From: Nitrosomonadaceae bacterium
GTDB taxonomy: Bacteria; Pseudomonadota; Gammaproteobacteria; Burkholderiales; Nitrosomonadaceae
Length of the DNA: 64,000 bases
Reading direction: 5' to 3'
Assembly: GCA_014237605.1 (NCBI GenBank)
Contig: JAAZZR010000002.1
Location: forward strand, 1 to 64,000
Both the position numbers and the translations under genes were made by a program. Below the pieces are notes generated by a model, which saw only the letters and a program-made list of their open reading frames with translations, had not been told where the DNA came from and did no database searches. Shown one piece after another: positions 46,045 to 58,430 of this stretch; the first letter of the stretch is position 1, and each line of letters begins with the position of its first letter.

Positions 46045-46104
46045 TTATTAGGAAGCGCTTTGTTTTTTAGTGGGTTTTATATCAACCAAACTACGCTTAT
46101 AAGC

Positions 46105-46133
46105 TTGACATGACGCGCTAAACCCCATAAAAT
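46105..46133 (+). promoter_or_regulatory. Strong sigma70-type promoter upstream of rpsL
   Basis: TTGACA (46105-46110), 17 bp spacer, TAAAAT (46128-46133). Confidence 0.75.
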
Positions 46134-46215
46134 CAGTGGTTAATCTGGTCACCGGAATAATGGTCGCAACAGATGAAAGAATAGACGAAATCAGAAACTT
46201 CTTATGTCTTATATA

Positions 46216-46243
46216 GATGGCGACAATCGCCATCTTATTTTTT
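46216..46243 (+). terminator. Terminator-like hairpin in the rpsL leader (possible attenuator)
   Basis: GATGGCGA-CAA-TCGCCATC followed by TTATTTTTT, between the promoter and rpsL ATG. Confidence 0.7.
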
Positions 46244-46267
46244 ATGGAGCTGTAATGCGGAGCTGCA

Positions 46268-46645
46268 ATGCCAACAATTAGTCAATTAGTACGTAAGCCT
46301 CGCTTAGCAAGGCATGTAAAAAGTAAGGTTCCTGCGCTAGGGAATAGTCCTCAGAAAAGAGGGGTTTGTACTCGTGTTTATACTACTACACCAAAAAAAC
46401 CAAATTCAGCTTTACGTAAAGTGGCTAGAGTTCGTCTAACAAATGGATTTGAAGTTTCTAGTTACATTGGTGGAGAAGGGCATAATTTACAGGAGCACTC
46501 GGTAGTGTTAATACGCGGGGGGCGAGTTAAAGATTTGCCTGGTGTTCGCTATCATACGGTACGTGGAAGTCTTGATACTGCCGGAGTAAAGGATCGAAGG
46601 CAGGCTCGTTCAAAATATGGTTCAAAAAAACCAAAGGTAGCTTGA
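46268..46645 (+). CDS. rpsL: 30S ribosomal protein S12
   Basis: [60 protein letters not shown]. Confidence 0.98.
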   Translation: MPTISQLVRKPRLARHVKSKVPALGNSPQKRGVCTRVYTTTPKKPNSALRKVARVRLTNGFEVSSYIGGEGHNLQEHSVVLIRGGRVKDLPGVRYHTVRGSLDTAGVKDRRQARSKYGSKKPKVA

Positions 46646-46736
46646 GATAAGTAATTTAAATTGGCTGTTAGATGTTGTTTTAAAAAATATAAATACATAC
46701 ATAGGTATTGAAGTATATCTAAACTGAGGTTAAAGA

Positions 46737-47207
46737 ATGCCAAGAAGGAGAGAGGTTCCAAAGCGCGATATTTTGCCAGATCCAAAATATCACAATACAG
46801 AGGTTTCAAAGTTCGTAAATGTTCTGATGACAGGTGGAAAAAAATCTGTTGCGGAGCGGATTATTTATGGTGCTATGAGTCAGATTGAGAAGAAGACTGG
46901 TAAAGACCCGATAGAGGTGTTTGTGCTGGCATTGTCTAATGTTCGTCCCATGGTGGAGGTTAAGAGTCGGCGTGTAGGTGGTGCTAATTATCAGGTGCCA
47001 GTAGAAGTTAGGTCAATTCGTCGAAACGCTTTGGCTATGAGATGGTTGCGAGAAGCCGCGCGCAAGAGAAGTGAGAAGTCAATGGGTGCTCGTCTTGCCG
47101 GAGAGTTGTCTGAGGCAGCAGAGGGTCGTGGCGGGGCAGTTAAAAAAAGGGAAGAAGTTCACCGTATGGCGGATTCAAATAAGGCGTTTGCGCATTACCG
47201 ATTTTAA
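46737..47207 (+). CDS. rpsG: 30S ribosomal protein S7
   Basis: [42 protein letters not shown]. Confidence 0.98.
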   Translation: MPRRREVPKRDILPDPKYHNTEVSKFVNVLMTGGKKSVAERIIYGAMSQIEKKTGKDPIEVFVLALSNVRPMVEVKSRRVGGANYQVPVEVRSIRRNALAMRWLREAARKRSEKSMGARLAGELSEAAEGRGGAVKKREEVHRMADSNKAFAHYRF

Positions 47208-47282
47208 GGATAATTTCAGGTTCTTAACTTAGTTTGTACGTTATTTATAGTAAGTCAGTTCGAATATTAAGGCTAGTATACC

Positions 47283-49373
47283 GTGTCAAGAAAAACACCA
47301 ATTGAGCAATATCGAAATATCGGAGTCATGGCACATATAGATGCCGGAAAAACTACGACTACTGAGCGCATTCTTTTCTATACAGGTATTTCCCATAAAA
47401 TTGGCGAGGTGCATGACGGTGCTGCGGTAATGGACTGGATGGAACAAGAGCAAGAGCGGGGCATTACAATTACCTCGGCTGCAACTACATGCTTCTGGAG
47501 TGGAATGAATAATGATTATTCTTCTCATCGTATAAATATTATTGACACGCCGGGGCACGTAGATTTTACTATTGAAGTGGAGCGTTCATTGCGTGTGTTG
47601 GATGGAGCTTGTACTGTTTTCTGTGCGGTTGGTGGGGTTCAGCCTCAAACAGAAACTGTTTGGCGTCAGGCTAATAAATACCAAGTTCCACGTCTTGCAT
47701 TCATTAATAAAATGGATAGAGCGGGTGCTAATTTCATGCGTGTTTATGAGCAAATGAAAACGCGTCTAAAGGCGAACCCGGTGCCATTGCAGCTTCCGAT
47801 TGGAGCTGAAGATAATTTTGAAGGTGTTATCGATTTAGTTAAGATGAAAGCTATTTATTGGGATGAGGAAACTCGTGGAACGAAGTTCGAGGAGCGTGAA
47901 ATTCCTGATAATTTATTAGAAGAGGCAAAGAGCTGGCGTGAAAAGATGCTAGAGACTGCTGCAGAAGCGAATGAAGAGTTGATGAATAAGTATATTGAAG
48001 AAGGCAATTTGTCTACTGAAGATACTAAAAAAGGGCTGAGAATTCGGACCATCAATAATGAAATAGTGCCAATGTTATGTGGGACTGCCTTTAAAAATAA
48101 AGGCGTTCAAGCTATGTTGGACGGGGTAATTGATTATATGCCGTCGCCGGTAGATATTAAAGCTGTTACAGGGGAAAAAGAGAATGGTGAAATGGAGGAG
48201 CGGCTAGCTAATGACAAGGAGCCCTTCTCTGGTTTGGCATTTAAGATCGCGACTGATCCATTTGTTGGTCAACTAATCTTTTTCCGAGTTTATTCTGGTG
48301 TGGTTACTACTGGAGATACAATTTACAACCCTATTAAAGGGAAGAAAGAAAGAATCGGGCGTTTGTTGCAAATGCATGCAAATCAGCGTGATGAAATTAA
48401 AGAAGTGCGTGCAGGGGATATTGCGGCAGCGGTTGGCTTGAAAGAAGCCGTTACAGGGGATACTTTATGCGATCCGACAAAATCTATTACGCTAGAGAAA
48501 ATGGAATTCCCTGAGCCTGTAATTCATGTTGCTGTAGAGCCTAAAACTAAAATGGATCAAGAAAAAATGGGTCTTGCTTTAAATAGATTGGCGCAAGAAG
48601 ATCCTTCTTTTCGAGTGCGTACGGATCAAGAGTCTGCTCAAACCATCATATCTGGAATGGGTGAACTCCATTTAGAAATTATTGTTGATCGAATGAGGCG
48701 AGAATTTAGCGTGGAGGCAAATGTGGGGGCGCCACAAGTAGCTTATCGTGAGGCAATTAGAAAAATGATTGAAGTTGAAGGTAAATTTGTGAAGCAGTCT
48801 GGAGGTCGTGGTCAGTATGGGCATGTTTGGTTAAAAATGGAGCCAAATGAGACTGGAAAAGGATTTGAATTTATTGATTTAATTAAAGGTGGGGCGGTTC
48901 CGCGTGAATATATTCCAGCAGTTGAAAAAGGTTTAAAAGATACTTTGCCTAATGGTGTGCTTGCTGGATTTCCTGTAGTCGATGTTAAGGTAACGCTATA
49001 CGACGGCTCTTACCATGATGTGGATTCAAATGAAAATGCATTTAAAATGGCTGCATCAATGGCATTTAAGGATGGCATGAGGCAGGCTAGTCCGGTTTTA
49101 CTTGAGCCAATGATGGCTGTAGAAGTGGAAACTCCAGAAGATTATATGGGTAACGTGGTAGGTGATTTATCTTCCCGTCGGGGAATGATTCAGGGCATGG
49201 AGGATCTCCCTGGGCTTAAGGTAGTGACTGCGGAGGTTCCGTTGGCAGAAATGTTTGGTTACTCTACGTCTCTTCGTTCGGCAACGCAGGGGCGTGCTAC
49301 ATACACTATGGAATTTAAACACTATTCAGAAGCTCCGAAGAACGTGGCTGAGGCCATTATTAATAAAAAATAA
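47283..49373 (+). CDS. fusA: Elongation factor G, GTG start
   Basis: [49 protein letters not shown]. Confidence 0.98.
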   Translation: MSRKTPIEQYRNIGVMAHIDAGKTTTTERILFYTGISHKIGEVHDGAAVMDWMEQEQERGITITSAATTCFWSGMNNDYSSHRINIIDTPGHVDFTIEVERSLRVLDGACTVFCAVGGVQPQTETVWRQANKYQVPRLAFINKMDRAGANFMRVYEQMKTRLKANPVPLQLPIGAEDNFEGVIDLVKMKAIYWDEETRGTKFEEREIPDNLLEEAKSWREKMLETAAEANEELMNKYIEEGNLSTEDTKKGLRIRTINNEIVPMLCGTAFKNKGVQAMLDGVIDYMPSPVDIKAVTGEKENGEMEERLANDKEPFSGLAFKIATDPFVGQLIFFRVYSGVVTTGDTIYNPIKGKKERIGRLLQMHANQRDEIKEVRAGDIAAAVGLKEAVTGDTLCDPTKSITLEKMEFPEPVIHVAVEPKTKMDQEKMGLALNRLAQEDPSFRVRTDQESAQTIISGMGELHLEIIVDRMRREFSVEANVGAPQVAYREAIRKMIEVEGKFVKQSGGRGQYGHVWLKMEPNETGKGFEFIDLIKGGAVPREYIPAVEKGLKDTLPNGVLAGFPVVDVKVTLYDGSYHDVDSNENAFKMAASMAFKDGMRQASPVLLEPMMAVEVETPEDYMGNVVGDLSSRRGMIQGMEDLPGLKVVTAEVPLAEMFGYSTSLRSATQGRATYTMEFKHYSEAPKNVAEAIINKK

Positions 49374-49402
49374 TAGTCGTTTGTTAAGAAAAGGAAAGGA
49401 TT

Positions 49403-50593
49403 ATGTCAAAAAGTAAATTTGAGCGGACGAAGCCGCATGTAAACGTAGGTACTATTGGTCATGTAGATCATGGTAAGACTACTTTGACTGCTGCCATCAC
49501 AATGGTAATGTCAAAACAATCTGGCGGCGAATCTAGAAGTTTTGCTGAGATTGACTCTGCGCCGGAAGAGAAGGCCCGCGGAATTACTATCAATACCTCT
49601 CATGTCGAGTACGAAACAGAAACCCGTCATTATGCTCATGTTGATTGTCCAGGGCATGCGGATTACGTAAAAAATATGATTACTGGTGCGGCGCAAATGG
49701 ATGGAGCCATTTTGGTTGTATCTGCTGCCGATGGCCCTATGCCGCAGACGCGGGAACACATTTTGCTGGCGCGACAAGTAGGTGTTCCCTACATTGTTGT
49801 CTATATGAATAAAGCTGACATGGTGGATGATGCTGAGTTAACAGAATTGGTTGAAATGGAAGTTCGTGAATTATTGACTAAGTATCAGTTTCCTGGTGAT
49901 GACACCCCGATAGTTATTGGTTCTGCTTTGAAGGCTCTTGAGGGAGATCAGAGCGATATTGGCGAGCCTTCCATAATTAAATTAGCGGCAGCATTAGACA
50001 GTTTCATTCCTGAGCCGGAACGGGCAATAGATGGTTCTTTTATCATGCCGGTAGAAGATGTATTTTCTATTTCTGGTCGTGGTACGGTTGTTACTGGCCG
50101 AGTCGAACGCGGTGTTGTTAAGGTGGGTGAAGAGCTGGAGATTGTTGGTTTGAAAGCAACCACCAAGACTGTTTGTACCGGTGTGGAAATGTTTAGAAAG
50201 TTATTAGACCAGGGTCAGGCAGGGGATAATGTTGGTGTTCTTCTGCGTGGAACCAAGCGAGAAGAAGTTGAGCGTGGTCAGGTATTATCTCAGCCAGGGT
50301 CCATTACTCCACATACAAAATTTACTGCTGAGATTTATGTTCTGAGTAAAGAAGAAGGCGGGCGTCATACTCCGTTCTTTCAGGGTTATCGCCCACAGTT
50401 CTACTTCCGTACTACAGATGTAACTGGTGCGGTAGAGTTGCCGGCAGGTACAGAAATGATAATGCCTGGTGATAATGTATCGGTAACAGTTACTTTAATA
50501 GCGCCGATTGCATGTGAAGAAGGTTTACGTTTTGCTATTCGTGAGGGTGGAAGGACGGTTGGTGCGGGTGTGGTAGCAAAAATTATAGAGTAA
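49403..50593 (+). CDS. tuf: Elongation factor Tu
   Basis: [61 protein letters not shown]. Confidence 0.98.
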   Translation: MSKSKFERTKPHVNVGTIGHVDHGKTTLTAAITMVMSKQSGGESRSFAEIDSAPEEKARGITINTSHVEYETETRHYAHVDCPGHADYVKNMITGAAQMDGAILVVSAADGPMPQTREHILLARQVGVPYIVVYMNKADMVDDAELTELVEMEVRELLTKYQFPGDDTPIVIGSALKALEGDQSDIGEPSIIKLAAALDSFIPEPERAIDGSFIMPVEDVFSISGRGTVVTGRVERGVVKVGEELEIVGLKATTKTVCTGVEMFRKLLDQGQAGDNVGVLLRGTKREEVERGQVLSQPGSITPHTKFTAEIYVLSKEEGGRHTPFFQGYRPQFYFRTTDVTGAVELPAGTEMIMPGDNVSVTVTLIAPIACEEGLRFAIREGGRTVGAGVVAKIIE

Positions 50594-50676
50594 TAAAATT
50601 AAAGGAGGAAGGAGACAGAATTAGGTGCTAAGTGCATGTATATCTGGATCCAGAATCCTCATTCTGAGGTTAGAAA

Positions 50677-50985
50677 ATGCAGAACCAGAAAATACGTATT
50701 CGTTTGAAGGCTTTTGATTACAGGCTAATAGATAAGTCCGCAATGGAAATTGTTGAAACTGCAAAGCGTACCGGCGCGGTGGTAAAGGGGCCAATCCCAT
50801 TGCCAACACGTATTGAACGGTTTGATGTGTTACGATCTCCGCATGTTAATAAAACCTCACGTGATCAGTTTGAGATTCGTACTCATTTGAGGCTGATGGA
50901 TATTATGGATCCAACAGATAAAACTGTGGACGCCTTGATGAGACTGGATTTGCCTGCTGGTGTAGATGTAGAAATAAAATTATAA
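50677..50985 (+). CDS. rpsJ: 30S ribosomal protein S10
   Basis: [31 protein letters not shown]. Confidence 0.98.
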   Translation: MQNQKIRIRLKAFDYRLIDKSAMEIVETAKRTGAVVKGPIPLPTRIERFDVLRSPHVNKTSRDQFEIRTHLRLMDIMDPTDKTVDALMRLDLPAGVDVEIKL

Positions 50986-51065
50986 ATTTTGGGTAAGAGA
51001 AGTTAAAGTTGTTATAGAGTGTCGGTCAATTGAAATCGATACCTTCATTATAAAGGCGGTTTAAA

Positions 51066-51770
51066 ATGAGTTTAGGATTAGTCGGCCGTAAAATTGGCAT
51101 GACCCGTATTTTTACAGATGATGGACATAGTCAGCCAGTAACGGTTCTTGATGTGTCTAATAATCGAGTCACGCAAATAAAAACTCCTGATACTGATGGA
51201 TATTCAGCTGTGCAGGTAACTTTCGGTAAACGCAGGGCAAGTCGTGTCAATAAACCCTTGGCAGGTCATTTTGCTAAGGCTGCAGTTGAGGCGGGTCATA
51301 TAATTAGGGAATTCAGGGTAACAAATGAGCAGTTGTCAACTCTGAAGCCAGGTGTTGTTGTAAATACTGAGATCTTTCAGGTAGGTCAAAGAGTAGATAT
51401 AACCGGCATAACCATTGGCAAGGGTTTTTCTGGTGTAATCAAGCGTCATCACTTTACTTCAAATCGTGCCAGTCACGGTAATTCAAAGGCTCATAATAAA
51501 CCGGGTTCTATAGGCATGTGTCAGGATCCTGGCCGTGTATTTCCTGGAAAACGGATGGCAGGACATTTAGGTACTGTTCGGAAGACGACGCAAAACTTAG
51601 AGGTTTTGCGTATAGATGCTGAAAAAGGTTTGCTTCTAATAAAGGGAGCTATTCCCGGTTCAAAGGGTGGCGATGTGTTGGTGCACCCAAGCTTTAAAAT
51701 TACAAGTATAAAGCAGGCTGCAAGTAAGATTGCTGATGGTAGTAAGAAAGATAAAAAGGCGGGTTCATAA
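51066..51770 (+). CDS. rplC: 50S ribosomal protein L3
   Basis: [54 protein letters not shown]. Confidence 0.98.
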   Translation: MSLGLVGRKIGMTRIFTDDGHSQPVTVLDVSNNRVTQIKTPDTDGYSAVQVTFGKRRASRVNKPLAGHFAKAAVEAGHIIREFRVTNEQLSTLKPGVVVNTEIFQVGQRVDITGITIGKGFSGVIKRHHFTSNRASHGNSKAHNKPGSIGMCQDPGRVFPGKRMAGHLGTVRKTTQNLEVLRIDAEKGLLLIKGAIPGSKGGDVLVHPSFKITSIKQAASKIADGSKKDKKAGS

Positions 51771-52390
51771 TGGAGCTTAAGCTTATTGGTAATGACGGTC
51801 AGTCCGCTAAAGATATTTCTGCATCAGATGCTTTGTTTGGACGTGAGTATAATGAAGCTCTTGTTCATCAGTTAGTAACCGCTTATATGGCTAATGCTCG
51901 AAGCGCTAATCGAGCGCAAAAAGGGCGAGCTGATGTTAATAAATCTACGCGTAAACCGTGGAACCAAAAGGGAACGGGGCGTGCACGTGCAGGCATGGCT
52001 TCTAGTCCATTGTGGCGTGGTGGTGGTCAGATATTTCCTAGTAGCCCAAGTGATAATTTCAGTCATAAAGTAAATCGTAAGATGTATCGTGCTGGAATGA
52101 GTACTATTTTGTCGCAACTGGTGCGTGATAGTCGATTATCGGTCGTAGATGAATTTACGGTAGATAGCCCAAAAACAAAATTATTATCACAAAAATTAAA
52201 AGATATGGGTTTGAAAGAGGTGATGCTTATTACAGATAAAATAGATGAAAATCTTTATTTGTCTTCGCGTAATCTTCCAAATGTAATGGTGGTAGAGGTG
52301 GGTCATGCCGACCCAGTAAGTCTCCTGCGTTATGACAAAATAATAATGACTCAAAGTGCGGTAACAAAAATTGAGGAGATGCTGTCATGA
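51770..52390 (+). CDS. rplD: 50S ribosomal protein L4
   Basis: [32 protein letters not shown]. Confidence 0.97.
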   Translation: MELKLIGNDGQSAKDISASDALFGREYNEALVHQLVTAYMANARSANRAQKGRADVNKSTRKPWNQKGTGRARAGMASSPLWRGGGQIFPSSPSDNFSHKVNRKMYRAGMSTILSQLVRDSRLSVVDEFTVDSPKTKLLSQKLKDMGLKEVMLITDKIDENLYLSSRNLPNVMVVEVGHADPVSLLRYDKIIMTQSAVTKIEEMLS

Positions 52391-52722
52391 GCATACAAAC
52401 TTTTAGTCAAGATCGATTGATGCAAGTATTGCTAAAGCCTCAGGTGTCTGAAAAAGCCACATTTATAGTAGAAAAGAATAATCAAATAATCTTTCGTGTA
52501 ATACAGAATGCCACTAAACCTGAGATACAAGCAGCCGTTGAATTGATGTGGAAGGCGCAGAAAATAGAAGTTACGGGGGTGCAAGTGTCAAATGTTAAGG
52601 GTAAAGAGAAAAGATTCGGTCGTTTTATGGGACGGAGAACAAATTGGAAGAAGGCCTATGTCAGTATAAAGTCTGGTCAAGAAATTAATTTCTCTGAAAT
52701 AGCTCAGGTGGAGAGTAAATAA
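52387..52722 (+). CDS. rplW: 50S ribosomal protein L23
   Basis: [38 protein letters not shown]. Confidence 0.96.
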   Translation: MSIQTFSQDRLMQVLLKPQVSEKATFIVEKNNQIIFRVIQNATKPEIQAAVELMWKAQKIEVTGVQVSNVKGKEKRFGRFMGRRTNWKKAYVSIKSGQEINFSEIAQVESK

Positions 52723-53561
52723 TGGCACTGATTAAAGTCAAACCAACTTCTCCAGGGCGGCGCGGGCTTATTAAGGTTGTTAATAAGGACTTGCATAAGG
52801 GTGCGCCCTATTCCAAATTAGTAGAGAAACAAAGTCGTACTGCTGGCCGTAATAATTCTGGGCGTATTACTACACGTCATATGGGTGGTGGCCATAAACA
52901 ACATTATCGTATAATTGATTTTCGTCGTAAGAAAGATGGAATTGCTGCTAAAGTTGAACGATTAGAATATGATCCAAACAGAAGTGCAAATCTAGCTTTG
53001 CTTTGTTATGTTGACGGTGAGCGTGCCTATATTGTTGCTCCTAAGGGGGTTGTTGTAGGAGCGCAGTTAATGAGTGGTGTAGATGCGCCAATAAAAAATG
53101 GCAATGCGCTTCCATTACGTAACATTCCAGTTGGCACTACAATTCACTGCGTTGAATTGTCCCCAGGAAAAGGTGCGCAGCTTGCTCGTTCTGCTGGTAC
53201 TTCAACGCAGCTATTAGCTCGTGAAGGTGATTATGCGCAATTAAGACTTCGCTCAGGTGAGATTCGTAAAGTACATATTAATTGTCGCGCCACAATTGGT
53301 GAGGTAGGTAATTCTGAGCATAATCTTCGATCAATTGGTAAAGCAGGTGCGAATAGATGGCGTGGTATTAGGCCAACTGTTCGTGGTGTTGTAATGAATC
53401 CAATAGACCATCCGCATGGTGGTGGTGAAGGTAAGACTGCGGCAGGAAGGCATCCAGTTAGTCCTTGGGGGACTCCGGCAAAAGGTTATCGCACTCGTAG
53501 TAATAAACGTACGGACGGAATGATTGTACGCCGTCGTTATTCGAATAAGAACAAGGGATAA
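52722..53561 (+). CDS. rplB: 50S ribosomal protein L2
   Basis: [47 protein letters not shown]. Confidence 0.98.
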   Translation: MALIKVKPTSPGRRGLIKVVNKDLHKGAPYSKLVEKQSRTAGRNNSGRITTRHMGGGHKQHYRIIDFRRKKDGIAAKVERLEYDPNRSANLALLCYVDGERAYIVAPKGVVVGAQLMSGVDAPIKNGNALPLRNIPVGTTIHCVELSPGKGAQLARSAGTSTQLLAREGDYAQLRLRSGEIRKVHINCRATIGEVGNSEHNLRSIGKAGANRWRGIRPTVRGVVMNPIDHPHGGGEGKTAAGRHPVSPWGTPAKGYRTRSNKRTDGMIVRRRYSNKNKG

Positions 53562-53567
53562 TAAATC

Positions 53568-53846
53568 ATGGCTCGTTCCGTAAAAAAAGGCCCATTTGTT
53601 GATTTGCATTTGAAAGAAAAAGTAGAGGCCGCACGTGCAATTAAGGATAGGCGTCCTATTAAAACATGGTCACGTCGTTCTACAGTATTGCCTGATTTTA
53701 TTGGCCTTACTATTGCAGTACATAATGGTAGACAACATATTCCTGTTTTCGTAACTGAGAATATGGTAGGACATAAGCTGGGTGAGTTCTCTCATACTCG
53801 TACTTTTAAAGGGCATTCTGCAGACCGTAAAGTAGTAAAAAAATAG
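53568..53846 (+). CDS. rpsS: 30S ribosomal protein S19
   Basis: [22 protein letters not shown]. Confidence 0.98.
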   Translation: MARSVKKGPFVDLHLKEKVEAARAIKDRRPIKTWSRRSTVLPDFIGLTIAVHNGRQHIPVFVTENMVGHKLGEFSHTRTFKGHSADRKVVKK

Positions 53847-53859
53847 GAGTAATTGAAGT

Positions 53860-54207
53860 ATGCAAACATCTGCTGTGTTACGAGGGGTTCGATTATCTGA
53901 GCAAAAAGGGCGATTGGTGGCAGACCAGGTCCGTGGATTGCCGGTAGACCGCGCATTAAATCTTCTTGCTTTTAGTCCAAAAAAGGGCGCGGTGATTATT
54001 CGAAAATTATTAGAATCTGCTATTGCTAATGCCGAACATAATGATGGAGCAGATATTGATGAATTAAAGGTGTCGACTATATATATCGATCGTGGCCCAT
54101 CAATGATGCGAACAAGTGCTCGTGCAAAAGGTCGTGGTAATCGTATTATTAAGCCAACATGTCATATTTTTTTAACCGTGGGCGATATGGTTGGTAACCA
54201 AAAATAG
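53860..54207 (+). CDS. rplV: 50S ribosomal protein L22
   Basis: [40 protein letters not shown]. Confidence 0.97.
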   Translation: MQTSAVLRGVRLSEQKGRLVADQVRGLPVDRALNLLAFSPKKGAVIIRKLLESAIANAEHNDGADIDELKVSTIYIDRGPSMMRTSARAKGRGNRIIKPTCHIFLTVGDMVGNQK

Positions 54208-54224
54208 GGGCTTATAAAGTTATT

Positions 54225-55298
54225 ATGGGACAAAAAATACATCCAACAGGTTTTCGACTTTCAGTACAGAAAAACTGGTCATCAAAGTGGTACGCTAACA
54301 AAGCAAATTTTCCAATAATGTTGCAGGAAGATATAAAAGTTAGAGATTATCTAAAGAAAAAACTATCTCATGCGTCAGTTAGTCGTATAACTATTGAGCG
54401 TCCGTCTAAGAATGCACGCTTTACAATTTATACTTCTCGCCCTGGTATTGTAATTGGCAAAAAGGGCGAAGATATTGAGTTTCTCCGTGGAGAGCTACAA
54501 AAGCGAATGGGCGTTCCGGTGCATGTAAATATTGAAGAAATTCGGAAGCCTGAAATTGATGCACAGCTAATCTCTGATAATATTGCTCAGCAATTAGAGA
54601 AGCGTATTATGTTTCGCCGTGCAATGAAACGTTCGATACAAAATGCTATGCGCTTAGGTGCTAAGGGTATAAAAATACAGAGTGCCGGGCGACTTAACGG
54701 GATTGAAATTGCGCGGTGTGAATGGTACCGCGAAGGTCGAGTTCCGCTTCATACTCTTCGTGCTGATATTGATTATGGGACTTCGACAGCCCAGACCACT
54801 TATGGGGCTATAGGCATTAAAGTATGGGTGTTTAAGGGCGAAATTATGGGTCGTAGTGATCAGTCTTTGTTGGGCGCTTCGCCTTCAGATAAAACCCAGG
54901 AATTAGATAAGGAAAAGAAAAAGAAGCGTCTAGTAGCCAAACCAACTTCTAAGAAAATAAAGCCCGCGATTGATGCAAAGCCAGTTAAGACTGCAGGCAA
55001 ATCAACTGCTGCAAAGGTTAAGGTTAAAGTTGAAGTAAAAGTAAAAGATAAACCGGCTGCTAGCAAGAAAAAAATTATTGCTAAAAAAGTCACGAAGAGT
55101 GCAGCTAAGGAAACTTCTGTTGTAAAAAAAGAGTCGGCAACGAAAAAAATTAAGTCTGCCGCAGAAAAAATTGATGCATCAACTGCAACTAAGAAGCCTG
55201 CAACTAAGAAGTCTGCAACTAAGAAGTCTGCAACTAAGAAGTCTGCAACTAAGGATACTGTAAAAACGCCGGGAGCTAAAGATGCAACAACCAGCTAG
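54225..55298 (+). CDS. rpsC: 30S ribosomal protein S3 with long Lys/Ala-rich C-terminal extension
   Basis: [26 protein letters not shown] core; canonical fold ends near [10 protein letters not shown]; tail ...[30 protein letters not shown]. Confidence 0.95.
   Translation: MGQKIHPTGFRLSVQKNWSSKWYANKANFPIMLQEDIKVRDYLKKKLSHASVSRITIERPSKNARFTIYTSRPGIVIGKKGEDIEFLRGELQKRMGVPVHVNIEEIRKPEIDAQLISDNIAQQLEKRIMFRRAMKRSIQNAMRLGAKGIKIQSAGRLNGIEIARCEWYREGRVPLHTLRADIDYGTSTAQTTYGAIGIKVWVFKGEIMGRSDQSLLGASPSDKTQELDKEKKKKRLVAKPTSKKIKPAIDAKPVKTAGKSTAAKVKVKVEVKVKDKPAASKKKIIAKKVTKSAAKETSVVKKESATKKIKSAAEKIDASTATKKPATKKSATKKSATKKSATKDTVKTPGAKDATTS
55185..55259 (+). repeat. 15-bp tandem repeat (5 units) encoding ATKKS/P in the S3 tail
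   Basis: GCAACTAAGAAGCCT, GCAACTAAGAAGTCT x3, GCAACTAAGGATACT. Confidence 0.95.
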
Positions 55299-55698
55299 AA
55301 CAAAATACCGTAAACAACAAAAGGGTCGTAATAACGGTATGGCTACCCGTGGAACAAAAGTTAGCTTTGGAGAATTTGGTCTAAAAGCGATTACAAGTGG
55401 TCGTCTAACTGCGCGTCAGATTGAAGCTGCCCGTAGAGCCATGACTCGTCATATAAAACGGGGTGGTCAAGTTAGAATTCGTATTTTTCCAGATAAACCA
55501 ATATCTCAAAAGCCTGCAGAAGTTCGTATGGGTGGTGGTAAAGGTAACCCTGAGTATTTTGTTGCACAGATAAAACCGGGTAAGATGTTATACGAGATGG
55601 ATGGAGTTGATGAAACAATGGCAAGGGAAGCGTTTCGCTTGGCCGCTGCTAAACTTCCGGTTAGGACTACTTTTGTTATTAGACAACTAGGCGGTTAA
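55282..55698 (+). CDS. rplP: 50S ribosomal protein L16 (start overlaps rpsC tail)
   Basis: [36 protein letters not shown]. Confidence 0.97.
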   Translation: MQQPARTKYRKQQKGRNNGMATRGTKVSFGEFGLKAITSGRLTARQIEAARRAMTRHIKRGGQVRIRIFPDKPISQKPAEVRMGGGKGNPEYFVAQIKPGKMLYEMDGVDETMAREAFRLAAAKLPVRTTFVIRQLGG

Positions 55699-55700
55699 TT

Positions 55701-55895
55701 ATGAAAGCAAGTGAATTAAGAGATAAAACCCCATTAGAATTGCAGAAGGAGTTATTAGCAATGCTAAAGGTGCAATTTGGTCTACGGATGCAACATGCCA
55801 CACAACAATTAACAAATCATAATCAGTTACGTTATGTGCGTCGGGATATTGCACGTATTAGAACTATACTTGGTCAAAAAGTGAAACAATCATGA
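55701..55895 (+). CDS. rpmC: 50S ribosomal protein L29
   Basis: [31 protein letters not shown]. Confidence 0.95.
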   Translation: MKASELRDKTPLELQKELLAMLKVQFGLRMQHATQQLTNHNQLRYVRRDIARIRTILGQKVKQS

Positions 55896-56131
55896 GTAAA
55901 GATAATATGAGCGGTACCCTCATAGGTAGAGTAACAAGTGATAAAACAGATAAGACTATAACTGTATTAGTTGAGCGAAAAGTAAAGCATCCGCTCTATG
56001 GTAAAATTATAACTAAATCAAAAAAATATCATGTCCATGATGAAGAAAATGAATTTCATCAAGGCGACTTGGTAAATATTAAAGAATGTAAGCCTATTTC
56101 CAAAACTAAAGCATGGTGTGTAGCCAAGTGA
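55892..56131 (+). CDS. rpsQ: 30S ribosomal protein S17
   Basis: [29 protein letters not shown]. Confidence 0.95.
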   Translation: MSKDNMSGTLIGRVTSDKTDKTITVLVERKVKHPLYGKIITKSKKYHVHDEENEFHQGDLVNIKECKPISKTKAWCVAK

Positions 56132-56191
56132 TGATGGAATAAATAGGTATTCAATAAATAGAAATTAATTTTAACATTTGAGTTTTTTAGC

Positions 56192-56220
56192 TTGTTTATT
56201 AGGTGGTGTGACAGTATAAT
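56192..56220 (+). promoter_or_regulatory. spc operon promoter with GC-rich discriminator
   Basis: TTGTTT (56192-56197), 17 bp spacer, TATAAT (56215-56220), then TGGCGCCCTC; lies in the rpsQ-rplN gap. Confidence 0.75.
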
Positions 56221-56390
56221 TGGCGCCCTCTAGAGTATTAATAGTCTAGAAATATTCAATTTTTTTAATTCAAGCTGAGCTGTAAATAAATTAATTACAG
56301 CAAGCAGCATAACACCCCGACGGGATCCAAAACTATCCAGGCATTTAGGATGTCTTAAATGTAGGAAAAGTTGGATAGAGTGAGTAAAAA

Positions 56391-56759
56391 ATGATTCAAA
56401 TGCAGTCAGTTTTGAAAGTTGCGGATAATACAGGTGCGCGTTCCGTAATGTGTATTAAGGTATTGGGTGGCTCCAAAAGGAGATACGCTGGTATCGGTGA
56501 TCTTATTAAAGTTAGCATAAAAGATGTCACTCCAAGAGGGCGCGTTAAAAAGGGTGAGGTTTATAATGCGGTAGTAGTGCGTACAGCTAAAGGCATACGT
56601 AGGACTGATGGCTCCTTGATAAAATTTGATAAGAATGCAGCAGTGTTATTAAATGCAAAATTAGAGCCTATAGGGACACGTATTTTTGGTCCAGTAACAC
56701 GTGAATTGCGTAATGCGCGATTTATGAAGATTGTATCGCTTGCGCCAGAAGTTCTTTAA
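56391..56759 (+). CDS. rplN: 50S ribosomal protein L14
   Basis: [37 protein letters not shown]. Confidence 0.98.
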   Translation: MIQMQSVLKVADNTGARSVMCIKVLGGSKRRYAGIGDLIKVSIKDVTPRGRVKKGEVYNAVVVRTAKGIRRTDGSLIKFDKNAAVLLNAKLEPIGTRIFGPVTRELRNARFMKIVSLAPEVL

Positions 56760-56780
56760 GCGTGAAGTAAGGAGCGCAGC

Positions 56781-57098
56781 ATGAAAAAAATTAAGAAAGG
56801 TGATGACGTAATTGCCATAACTGGTAAAGATAAGGGTAAGCGCGGAACAGTGCTGCGTGTAGTAGATGATTCCTTACTGGTAGTTGAAGGTATTAATAAA
56901 GTAAAAAAACATACTAAAGCTGATCCTAACAAAGGGACTGCTGGTGGCATAGTTGAAGTAGCAAAGCCAATTCAGATTTCAAATGTTGCAGTTTATAATT
57001 CAGCAACAAAAAAAGCTGATAGAGTTGGGATTAAAACTTTGGAAGATAAGCGTAAAGTTCGTTATTTTAAATCTAATGGCGAATTAGTCGACATTTAA
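56781..57098 (+). CDS. rplX: 50S ribosomal protein L24
   Basis: [27 protein letters not shown]. Confidence 0.97.
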   Translation: MKKIKKGDDVIAITGKDKGKRGTVLRVVDDSLLVVEGINKVKKHTKADPNKGTAGGIVEVAKPIQISNVAVYNSATKKADRVGIKTLEDKRKVRYFKSNGELVDI

Positions 57099-57110
57099 AC
57101 TGAAAAAAAT

Positions 57111-57650
57111 ATGGCCCGTTTACTAGAATTTTACCGAGATACAGTTACTAAAGAGTTAGTGGAGCAATTTTCCTATAAGTCTGTTATGGAGGTTCCGCAA
57201 ATTACAAAAATTACGCTCAATATGGGTGTTGGTGAGGCGGTAGCTGATAAAAAAGTATTAGACCACGCGGTTTCAGACATGCAAAAGATAGCCGGACAAA
57301 AGCCCGTTATTACTAAGGCAAAAAAATCCATAGCGACATTTAAGGTTCGTGATGGCTATCCAGTGGGTTGCATGGTGACGCTGCGTCGTGTGCAGATGTA
57401 TGAGTTTTTAGATAGGCTGATAAGTATTGCGATTCCTCGTATTCGTGATTTTCGTGGAATATCTGGAAAGGCTTTTGATGGTCGTGGAAACTATGGAATG
57501 GGCGTTAAAGAGCAGATCATTTTCCCGGAAATAGACTACGACAAGGTGGATGCATTGCGTGGCATGAATATAACTATTACAACTACTGCTAAAACTGATG
57601 CGGAAGCTAAAGCATTGCTAGCGGCATTTAAATTTCCATTTAAAAAATAA
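57111..57650 (+). CDS. rplE: 50S ribosomal protein L5
   Basis: [56 protein letters not shown]. Confidence 0.98.
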   Translation: MARLLEFYRDTVTKELVEQFSYKSVMEVPQITKITLNMGVGEAVADKKVLDHAVSDMQKIAGQKPVITKAKKSIATFKVRDGYPVGCMVTLRRVQMYEFLDRLISIAIPRIRDFRGISGKAFDGRGNYGMGVKEQIIFPEIDYDKVDALRGMNITITTTAKTDAEAKALLAAFKFPFKK

Positions 57651-57657
57651 AGGTAAT

Positions 57658-57963
57658 ATGTCTAAAGTATCTCTAATCAATCGTGATTTAAAAAGAAGAA
57701 AAACCGTTAAAAAATTTGCCGCTCAACGTGCTGAGATATTGGCTGTTATTAATGATAAAAATATGAGCGAAGAAGAGCAACAATCTGCCAGAAATAAATT
57801 ACAGATGTTACCTAGGAATGCAAGTCCCGTTCGACTCCGAAATCGTTGTATGCTGACAGGTCGCCCTAGAGGGGTTTATAGCAAGTTTGGATTGGGTCGA
57901 AGTAAGCTGCGTGAAATTGCAATGAATGGTCAAATCCCAGGAATTATGAAAGCTAGTTGGTAG
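57658..57963 (+). CDS. rpsN: 30S ribosomal protein S14
   Basis: [45 protein letters not shown]. Confidence 0.97.
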   Translation: MSKVSLINRDLKRRKTVKKFAAQRAEILAVINDKNMSEEEQQSARNKLQMLPRNASPVRLRNRCMLTGRPRGVYSKFGLGRSKLREIAMNGQIPGIMKASW

Positions 57964-58021
57964 TAATAAAATTGGAAAAATATAAATGTTAGTTAAAAAT
58001 TGGATTACGTGAGGTGCCTAA

Positions 58022-58417
58022 ATGAGCATGAGTGACCCTATCGCTGATATGTTGACACGCATACGTAATGCGCAGCGGGCTGATAAAAAAATCGTTACAA
58101 TGCCTTCCTCAAAATTAAAGCAATCAATTGCTATGGTGTTGAAAGATGAAGGTTATATTGAGTATTTTACTGTACGTGATATCGATAATAAGTCAGTCAT
58201 GGATGTTGGTTTAAAATACTATGCAGGGCTCCCTGTGATTGAGAAAATCGATCGTGTGAGTCGCCCTGGTTTGCGTATTTATAAGCCTAACAATAGTCTT
58301 CCTAAGGTTATGAATGGTTTGGGTGTTGCTATTATTTCAACCTCTAAAGGCGTTATGACAGAGCGGAAAGCACGTGCCAATGGAATTGGGGGTGAAGTCT
58401 TATGTATAGTAGCCTAG
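58022..58417 (+). CDS. rpsH: 30S ribosomal protein S8
   Basis: [33 protein letters not shown]. Confidence 0.97.
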   Translation: MSMSDPIADMLTRIRNAQRADKKIVTMPSSKLKQSIAMVLKDEGYIEYFTVRDIDNKSVMDVGLKYYAGLPVIEKIDRVSRPGLRIYKPNNSLPKVMNGLGVAIISTSKGVMTERKARANGIGGEVLCIVA

Positions 58418-58430
58418 GGGTGTTGATTAT

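Noticed and set aside
47286-50166. Minus-strand ORFs inside fusA and tuf
   Set aside because: Shadow ORFs opposite strongly conserved translation factors.
55185-55259. 15-bp repeats as a CRISPR-like array
   Set aside because: Direct tandem repeats without spacers, in frame in rpsC; a coding repeat.
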